Source of the DNA: an uncultured Dorea sp. | GTDB lineage: Bacteria; Bacillota; Clostridia; Lachnospirales; Lachnospiraceae | Assembly: GCA_947388185.1 (NCBI GenBank) | Contig: CANDQP010000018.1 | Location: 1 to 36,940, forward strand | DNA: 36,940 bases | Reading direction: 5' to 3' | Part shown: positions 31,308-36,940 of the stretch, piece after piece | Numbering within the stretch: position 1 is the first letter of the stretch | Layout: each line of letters opens with the position of its first letter | Notes under the pieces: model-generated | What the model saw: the letters and a program-made list of their open reading frames with translations, nothing else | The model's database searches: none | What the model was told of the DNA's origin: nothing | Made by a program: the position numbers and the translations under genes

Positions 31308-32360
31308 ATGAAGCTTTCAAGAGATGAATTAAAGGGTTTGATGAAGAATAAGATGGTGCAGGCAGGCTTGAGAGAGGACCATGCAGAACAGACAGCAGAG
31401 ATCCTCACATGGTCGCATGAGAGAGGATATGCGTCACACGGTGCGGTGCGTGTAGAGTATTACAGTGAGAGGATCGCCAAGGGCGGTATCACACACGAGC
31501 CGAACATCACATGGACACAGACAGGTCCGTGCTCAGGTATCATGGACGGAGACAACGGCATCGGTTACTGGGTAGCTACCAAGGCAACGGAGAAGGCTAT
31601 CGAGATCGCGAAAGAGAACGGTGTTGCTATCGTTGGTATGGCGAACATCTCACATACAGGGTCCATCGGATACTATACGGAGATGTGTGCGAAGGAAGGT
31701 TTTGCTGCGATCACATTCTGCCAGTCCGACCCGATGGCGGTGCCGTACGGCGGAACGGAACCTTATTACGGAACAAACCCGATCTCTTTTGCGGCTCCAA
31801 CGGCAGATGACCGTACAGTAGTATTCGATATGGCTACGACCGTTCAGGCTTGGGGCAAGATTCTTGACAAGCGTTCTCAGGGCGCAGAGATTCCGTCCGA
31901 CTGGGCAGTGGATGTGAACGGGGAGCCTGTCACAGACCCGCATAAGGTGAATGCTCTGACTCCGATCGCCGGCGCGAAGGGATATGGACTTATGATGATG
32001 GTAGACGTATTCTCCGGCGTGCTCTTAGGAGTTCCGTTCGGCAAACATGTAAGTTCTATGTATCATGACTGCTCGAAGGGCCGCGAGCTTGGACAGATGA
32101 TCATCGTTATGGATCCTGAGAGATTCTGCGGCGCTGAACAGTTCAAGAAGAATATGTCCCAGACCTGTGATGAATTAGGCGAGATGAAGGCTGCTCCGGG
32201 ATACGGCAAGGTATACTATCCGGGCGAGAGAGCCGTGATGAGAAGAGATAAGGCTTACGCGTCAGGCGGAATCGAGGTAGTGGATGAGCTGGTTGAATAT
32301 CTCAAGGGAGATGCGGTTCATTTTGACAGGTATGACCATAAGAACAGATTTGCAGATTAA
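31308..32360 (+). CDS. allD: ureidoglycolate dehydrogenase
   Basis: Oxidises (S)-ureidoglycolate to oxalurate with NAD+, giving NADH. The 350-residue protein belongs to the malate/L-lactate dehydrogenase type 2 family and equals E. coli AllD in length (349). Family segments are SHGAVRVEYYSERI near the N-terminus, GVAIVGMANISHTGSIGYY (catalytic His region), GTNPISFAAPT (nucleotide region), and AGAKGYGLMMMVDVFSG. Other family members reduce 2-oxo acids such as pyruvate or 2,3-diketogulonate, but the position between allE and the AllFG fusion fixes the role. AAGGATGGTGG precedes the ATG. Confidence 0.92.
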   Translation: MKLSRDELKGLMKNKMVQAGLREDHAEQTAEILTWSHERGYASHGAVRVEYYSERIAKGGITHEPNITWTQTGPCSGIMDGDNGIGYWVATKATEKAIEIAKENGVAIVGMANISHTGSIGYYTEMCAKEGFAAITFCQSDPMAVPYGGTEPYYGTNPISFAAPTADDRTVVFDMATTVQAWGKILDKRSQGAEIPSDWAVDVNGEPVTDPHKVNALTPIAGAKGYGLMMMVDVFSGVLLGVPFGKHVSSMYHDCSKGRELGQMIIVMDPERFCGAEQFKKNMSQTCDELGEMKAAPGYGKVYYPGERAVMRRDKAYASGGIEVVDELVEYLKGDAVHFDRYDHKNRFAD

Positions 32361-32392
32361 ATCATTCGTATAGATTTGGAGAGGATAAAAAC

Positions 32393-35300
32393 ATGTTAAA
32401 GACAGTTGTTAAGAAGGGAAGTTATCAGGATTCAGTTGTACTGATGCTTTTGACAAATGAGATTTCTTCATTAGAGGGAGTAAATAAGATCCAGGTTATG
32501 ATGGCTACTCCTGCGAATAAAGATATCTTCAAGACAAGCGGGCTTGATACGGAAGAACTGATGGCAGCTACTGCCAACGATATGGTAGTGGTAGCGGATG
32601 TCCAGGAAGAGGCAGTTCTTGACGTGGTTCTTGAGAAGGTAGAAGAGTTCTTGAAGAAGCAGTCTACAGCAGCGGAAGGCAAGAAGGGTGCGGAGAGCGT
32701 GAAGTCATGGGATAAAGCGCTTAAGAAAGCTCCGGAGGCGAATCTTGCCGTGATCTCTATTCCGGGCGCGTATGCGGCTCTTGAGGCTGACCGCGCACTC
32801 GATGAGGGATTGAATGTATTCATGTTCTCTGACAACGTAACGGTTGAAGACGAGAAGGCATTAAAAGAGAAGGCTCACGCGAAGGGACTGGCCGTTATGG
32901 GTCCTGACTGCGGTACAGGTATCATCCAGGGCGTTCCGATCGCATTTACGAACAAGGTGACAAAGGGTTCGATCGGTATCATCGGCGCATCCGGAACAGG
33001 TATCCAGGAGCTTACGACCATCATTGACAGATTGGGTGAAGGCGTTACGAATGCTATCGGTATCGGCGGACGCGACCTGAACGCTAAGATCGGCGGAATC
33101 ACGATGATGGATATGATTGACGCCATGGAAGACGACGCTTCCGTGAAGGTGCTTGTGATCGTTTCCAAGCCGCCGGCAAAGGAAGTACGTGATATGATCT
33201 CCGCGAGACTTTCTAATTTCAGCAAACCGGTTGTTACACTGTTTGTAGGTGAGAAGCCAGAGTATCACGAGGAGAACTTCTATCACTGCTATACGCTGGA
33301 TGAGGCTGCACGTAAGGCAGTAAGCCTTGTAAGAGGTACGGAAGTGGCAGAGGCGACCATCGATCTCGACGAGTCCACATTCTACAAGGCAGAAGACGGC
33401 AAGACCATCAAGGCTTATTACTCAGGCGGAACCCTTGCGAATGAAGCGGCTATGCTCATCAAGGACGCCATGAACTGTAAAGTACCGCCGGAGGATATCG
33501 AAGGCTATATGCTTCAGTTAGACGGCAACGTGGTAGTGGATCTTGGAGACGACGCTTATACACAGGGCAAACCGCATCCGATGATCGATCCTGCCAAGCG
33601 TATCGAGTGTATGCAGGAAGCAGTAGACGATCCGACGACAGGAGCAGTTCTCCTTGACATCATGCTCGGCTATGGTTCACACGCCGACATGGCAGGAGCG
33701 CTTCTTCCGTCCATCGTTGCACTGAAGGAGAAGGCAGAGTCACAGGGAAGGAAAGTATTCTTTATCGCTACGGTATGCGGTACGAGAAGCGATTTCCAGG
33801 GATATGACGAGGCAGTGAATAAATTAAAAGACGCCGGTGTTATCGTATGCGAGAACAATAAGCTTGCATGCCGTACAGCGATCCGCGCTATCGGAAGAGA
33901 CTTTGAGGAGCCGGTTAAGGAGATCCGTGCGAAGGAAGTGGCACAGGTTGAGAAGAACGCACCTTCAGACAAGCTCCGTGCGCTGCTCTCCGACAAGCCG
34001 AATATCATCAATATCGGCCTTAAGAGCTTCGCGGAGGTAGTAGAGCAGTTCGGATGCGAAGTGGTGCAGTACGACTGGCAGCCGCCGGCAGGAGGCAATG
34101 TAGAGCTTATCAAGACACTGAACTTCCTGAGGAATTATGAAGGTATCGATGATCTGAACCGTGCGGTGATCGCGAAGGTGGTTGCAAGCCAGCCGATACT
34201 TAAGGACAATGTGCGAGCCAAAGAAGTGATCCCGCAGTTCGCAGAGAACGGCGGCAAGGTAATCCTTCACGCAGGCCCGCCGGTAGCATACGAGAATATG
34301 CCGGATCCGATGCAGGGATCATGCGTCGGCGCGGTCATGTTCGAGGAATGGGCGTCCACTGAGGAAGAAGCAAGGAAGATGTTAGAGGGCGGCGAGATCA
34401 AGTTCATCCCATGCCACCACTGCAATGCGGTAGGACCGATGGGCGGTATCACATCTCCGAATATGGCAGTATTTGTAGTAGAGAATGAGACGGGCGGCAA
34501 CAAAGCATATTGTACCATGAATGAAGGTATCGGCAAGGTTCTTCGTTTCGGTGCATATGACGAAGAGGTTGTAAATAGGCTTCGCTGGATGAGAGACGTT
34601 CTCGGCCCGACGCTTGGTAAGGCGCTCCGCTCTATGGAGAATGGACTTGCGATCAATCCGTTGATCGCGAAAGCGGTTGCCATGGGCGATGAATTCCATC
34701 AGAGAAATATCGCTGCGTCTCTTGCATTCCTGAAAGAGGTTGCGCCGATCATCACAGCTATGGATATGGACGAGAAGGATCGTTACGATGTGATCAAGTT
34801 CCTGGCCGACACGGATCAGTTCTTCCTGAATATCATGATGGCGACAGGCAAGGCTGTTATGGACGATGCGAGAAAGGATACGGACGGAACCATCGTTACC
34901 GCTATGTGCAGGAACGGCTATGAATTCGGTATCCGTATCGCAGGTATGGGCGATGAGTGGTTTACCGGTCCGGTCAATACACCGCAGGGACTTTACTTCA
35001 CAGGTTATGACGCAGAAGACGCATGTCCGGATATGGGCGACAGCGCGATCACGGAGACCTTCGGCGTGGGCGGTATGGCTATGATCGCGGCCCCGGCGGT
35101 TACAAGGTTCGTAGGCGCGGGCGGTTATGAGGATGCGCTCCGCACCAGCAACGAGATGACAGAGATCTGTATCGACAGGAACCCGAACTTCACAGTTCCT
35201 ACATGGAACTTCCAGGGAATCTGCCTTGGTATTGACGCAAGACTGGTTGTAGAGAAGGGAATTACCCCGGTGATCAATACCGGTATCGCCAACAAGGTAG

Positions 35301-35401
35301 CAGGAAGAGGACAGATCGGTGCAGGTACGGTACATCCGCCGATCGAGTGCTTCGAGAAGGCCGTGAAGGCTTACGCTAAGAAGCTTGGTTTCGAGGCATA
35401 A
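32393..35401 (+). CDS. allFG: FdrA/AllF-YlbE/AllG fusion, oxamate carbamoyltransferase
   Basis: One continuous 1002-residue frame joins two proteins that are separate in E. coli. Residues about 1-520 match FdrA (AllF), a relative of succinyl-CoA synthetase: a GIIGASGTGIQEL nucleotide/CoA-type loop near 195, GGRDLNAKIGG, and GYGSHADMAG near 425-434. Residues about 525-1002 match DUF1116/YlbE (AllG): IINIGLKSFAEVV, GGNVELIKTLNFL, CHHCNAVGPMGG near 672-685, and YCTMNEGIGKVLRFGA. In E. coli AllF, AllG and AllH together convert oxalurate plus phosphate to oxamate and carbamoyl phosphate. Here AllF and AllG would be made in fixed 1:1 ratio, with AllH supplied from elsewhere. The join lies in a charged stretch (about 510-528). 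Ribosome site GAGAGG; the gene follows allD by 32 bases. Confidence 0.88.
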   Translation: MLKTVVKKGSYQDSVVLMLLTNEISSLEGVNKIQVMMATPANKDIFKTSGLDTEELMAATANDMVVVADVQEEAVLDVVLEKVEEFLKKQSTAAEGKKGAESVKSWDKALKKAPEANLAVISIPGAYAALEADRALDEGLNVFMFSDNVTVEDEKALKEKAHAKGLAVMGPDCGTGIIQGVPIAFTNKVTKGSIGIIGASGTGIQELTTIIDRLGEGVTNAIGIGGRDLNAKIGGITMMDMIDAMEDDASVKVLVIVSKPPAKEVRDMISARLSNFSKPVVTLFVGEKPEYHEENFYHCYTLDEAARKAVSLVRGTEVAEATIDLDESTFYKAEDGKTIKAYYSGGTLANEAAMLIKDAMNCKVPPEDIEGYMLQLDGNVVVDLGDDAYTQGKPHPMIDPAKRIECMQEAVDDPTTGAVLLDIMLGYGSHADMAGALLPSIVALKEKAESQGRKVFFIATVCGTRSDFQGYDEAVNKLKDAGVIVCENNKLACRTAIRAIGRDFEEPVKEIRAKEVAQVEKNAPSDKLRALLSDKPNIINIGLKSFAEVVEQFGCEVVQYDWQPPAGGNVELIKTLNFLRNYEGIDDLNRAVIAKVVASQPILKDNVRAKEVIPQFAENGGKVILHAGPPVAYENMPDPMQGSCVGAVMFEEWASTEEEARKMLEGGEIKFIPCHHCNAVGPMGGITSPNMAVFVVENETGGNKAYCTMNEGIGKVLRFGAYDEEVVNRLRWMRDVLGPTLGKALRSMENGLAINPLIAKAVAMGDEFHQRNIAASLAFLKEVAPIITAMDMDEKDRYDVIKFLADTDQFFLNIMMATGKAVMDDARKDTDGTIVTAMCRNGYEFGIRIAGMGDEWFTGPVNTPQGLYFTGYDAEDACPDMGDSAITETFGVGGMAMIAAPAVTRFVGAGGYEDALRTSNEMTEICIDRNPNFTVPTWNFQGICLGIDARLVVEKGITPVINTGIANKVAGRGQIGAGTVHPPIECFEKAVKAYAKKLGFEA

Positions 35402-35420
35402 GCAGAATAGGAGATATCTT

Positions 35421-36359
35421 ATGGATAAGAAGAAAGTTGTCATTGCCCTGGGCGGAAACGCCCTTGGCAAGGATATAGAAGAGCAGAAAGAAGCAGTTGC
35501 CAAGACTGCGAAAGTGATCGTAGACCTTGCACAGCAGGGGCTGGATATCATCGTTACACACGGGAACGGCCCGCAGGTAGGTATGATCCAGAACGCGATG
35601 GATAATCTGATCGTGATGCAGCAGAATTATAAGCAGGTACCGCTTCCGACCAGCGTGGCTATGAGCCAGGGCTATATCGGTATCGATCTGCAGAATGCGA
35701 TCAAGTATGAATTGCTGAGCCGCAATATTGACGGCAAGGTGTCAACGATCCTGTCACAGGTGGAAGTAGATCCTAAGGATCCGGCATTCGACAATCCAAC
35801 GAAACCTATCGGCAGATTCCTTACGAAAGAGGAAGCCGAGGAGAATGAAGCGAACGGTATCCGGTGTATGGAGGATGCGGGCAGAGGCTACCGTATCGTC
35901 GTGGCATCCCCGATGCCCAAGCGTATCCGTGAGCTTGAGACCATCAAGACGCTGGTCGGCGCAGGGCATATCGTGATCACCTGCGGAGGCGGAGGAATCC
36001 CGGTCATAAGCGATGAAGACGGACGTCTGGTGGGCGTCAATGCAGTCATCGACAAGGATAACGCAAGCAGCCTTCTGGCAGCACAGCTCGGCGCAGACCA
36101 TCTGGTCATCCTGACTGCGGTTGAGAAAGTTGCCATCAACTGGGGCAAAGAGAACCAGGAGTGGTTATCGGATCTCACAGTAGAACAGGCGAAAGAATAT
36201 ATTGCCCAGGAGCAGTTCGCAAAAGGTTCCATGCTTCCAAAGGTAGAGGCGGCGATCCGTTTCGCAGAATCCGGAGAGGGCAGACATGCACTGATCACGC
36301 TGCTTGACAAAGCGGCGGCCGGAATCGCCGGCGAGACTGGAACCGTAATACACTCATAG
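35421..36359 (+). CDS. carbamate kinase
   Basis: Transfers the phosphate of carbamoyl phosphate to ADP, giving ATP, CO2 and NH3; the energy-yielding final step of the pathway. The 312-residue amino acid kinase family protein has ALGGNALG at residues 9-16, THGNGPQVG at 46-54, the MSQGYIGIDLQNA helix, TCGGGGIPV near 193, and a C-terminal GSMLPKVEAA block, all standard for carbamate kinase (ArcC or E. coli YbcF/AllK). The start at 35421 follows TAGGAG by 9 bases; the upstream ATG lies inside the fusion gene. It lies 19 bases after the AllFG fusion, its presumed source of substrate. Confidence 0.94.
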   Translation: MDKKKVVIALGGNALGKDIEEQKEAVAKTAKVIVDLAQQGLDIIVTHGNGPQVGMIQNAMDNLIVMQQNYKQVPLPTSVAMSQGYIGIDLQNAIKYELLSRNIDGKVSTILSQVEVDPKDPAFDNPTKPIGRFLTKEEAEENEANGIRCMEDAGRGYRIVVASPMPKRIRELETIKTLVGAGHIVITCGGGGIPVISDEDGRLVGVNAVIDKDNASSLLAAQLGADHLVILTAVEKVAINWGKENQEWLSDLTVEQAKEYIAQEQFAKGSMLPKVEAAIRFAESGEGRHALITLLDKAAAGIAGETGTVIHS

Positions 36360-36377
36360 TCAGGTAACAGGTTTGGC

Positions 36378-36420
36378 AAGAATGTGCCTGCAGGGAACAA
36401 AACATGCAGGCACATTCTTT
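36378..36420 (+). terminator. large hairpin between carbamate kinase and the LctP-type permease
   Basis: A perfect 15-bp stem (AAGAATGTGCCTGCA at 36378-36392 and TGCAGGCACATTCTT at 36405-36419) with a 12-base loop. The stretch after the stem is TCATTAATA, so the U-run is poor. It may be a partial terminator or an attenuator that lowers expression of the permease relative to the enzymes upstream. Confidence 0.6.
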
Positions 36421-36450
36421 CATTAATATGAGTAGTTGAGGAGAGGGAAC

Positions 36451-36940
36451 ATGAATATACCAATTAATCTGTTTATGTGGATAATGGCATTTCTGCCTAT
36501 TATCGTACTGTTGATTTTGATGATAAAATTTAACTGGGGTGCAACGGAGGCTGCACCGGTGGGACTCATAATTACGATCGTCACGGGCCTTGTATTCTTC
36601 AAAGCAAATATCAGGCTGCTCGCGGCGGAGAGCGCCAAAGGGGTCTGGAATGCGCTGATCATATTGATCATAGTCTGGACAGCGATCCTGATGTACCAGG
36701 TAGGCGACGAGGCGAAGGCGTTCCTTGTGATCCGCAACGGTATGAGGAAACTGCTGCCCAACGAGCTGCTTCTGGTGCTTGCGATGGGATGGATATTTGA
36801 AAGCTTTCTTCAGGGGATTACCGGGTTTGGAGTTCCGGTTGCCGTAGGCGCGCCGCTTCTTATTGGTATCGGCGTGAAGCCGCTGTGGGCGGTCATCATA
36901 CCGCTTCTTGGCCAGGCGTGGGGGAATACCTACGGAACAC
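36451..36940 (+). CDS. LctP/GlcA-family (lactate/glycolate) permease, N-terminal part (cut by window edge)
   Basis: The first 163 residues of a membrane protein of the L-lactate permease family. Four to five hydrophobic segments are visible, starting with WIMAFLPIIVLLILMI. The family signature FESFLQGITGFGVPVAVGAPLL is recognisable near residues 112-133, followed by VIIPLLGQAWGNTYGT. GGAGAGGG lies just before the ATG. Characterised members exchange or symport lactate and glycolate with protons. Lying behind the gene set that makes oxamate, a close analogue of pyruvate and lactate, it may move oxamate out or in; that is inference. The gene continues beyond the window. Confidence 0.85.
   Translation, partial: MNIPINLFMWIMAFLPIIVLLILMIKFNWGATEAAPVGLIITIVTGLVFFKANIRLLAAESAKGVWNALIILIIVWTAILMYQVGDEAKAFLVIRNGMRKLLPNELLLVLAMGWIFESFLQGITGFGVPVAVGAPLLIGIGVKPLWAVIIPLLGQAWGNTYGT

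Noticed and set aside
34382-35551. 389-residue open frame antisense to the AllFG fusion
   Set aside because: Shadow frame with Cys/His/Arg-rich composition and no ribosome site.

Overview
The window looks like chromosome of an anaerobic gut-type Firmicute, most likely Lachnospiraceae (Clostridium cluster XIVa). The reasons are strong AGGAGG ribosome sites, moderate GC, sporulation-type cell-wall proteins, a Mn-dependent CBS-type pyrophosphatase and an EtfAB pair. The assignment is an inference from style and gene content. No rRNA, tRNA, CRISPR array, prophage or insertion sequence was seen.

Region 1 (1-17998) is mostly housekeeping. It holds the C-terminal part of glutamine-dependent NAD synthetase, a SpoIID/peptidoglycan-binding/LysM protein on the minus strand, an XRE-cupin regulator leading a tightly packed polyamine transport operon (potABCD), an S1-domain RNA-binding protein (minus), an inorganic pyrophosphatase, a flavin reductase-like protein, a MATE exporter (minus), a polysaccharide deacetylase, tcdA, rarA and a PucR-type regulator.

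Region 2 (about 18000-36940) is an accessory catabolic island for allantoin and related ureides, starting directly after the PucR gene. Plus-strand blocks are: (a) an M20 allantoate amidohydrolase, a DAO-family FAD oxidoreductase, etfB and etfA; (b) two consecutive allantoinase-plus-NCS1-permease cassettes; (c) ureidoglycine aminohydrolase (allE), ureidoglycolate dehydrogenase (allD), a single 1002-residue fusion of FdrA/AllF with YlbE/AllG, and carbamate kinase, followed by the start of an LctP-type permease. Two genes face the other way: allH (DUF2877), the third oxamate carbamoyltransferase subunit, and an alpha/beta hydrolase.

Together these encode allantoin uptake -> allantoate -> ureidoglycine -> ureidoglycolate -> oxalurate -> oxamate + carbamoyl phosphate -> ATP + CO2 + NH3. 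This is a fermentative route that yields NADH and ATP without a glyoxylate branch; no ureidoglycolate lyase, glyoxylate carboligase or tartronate semialdehyde reductase is present. The parts the known pathway does not explain are the FAD oxidoreductase with its own EtfAB, the second allantoinase/permease pair, the alpha/beta hydrolase and the terminal LctP permease, which I propose could move oxamate. A 14-base motif (TGTGGT-YR-ACCGGT) occurs in both divergent intergenic regions of the island in opposite orientation and is a candidate operator.
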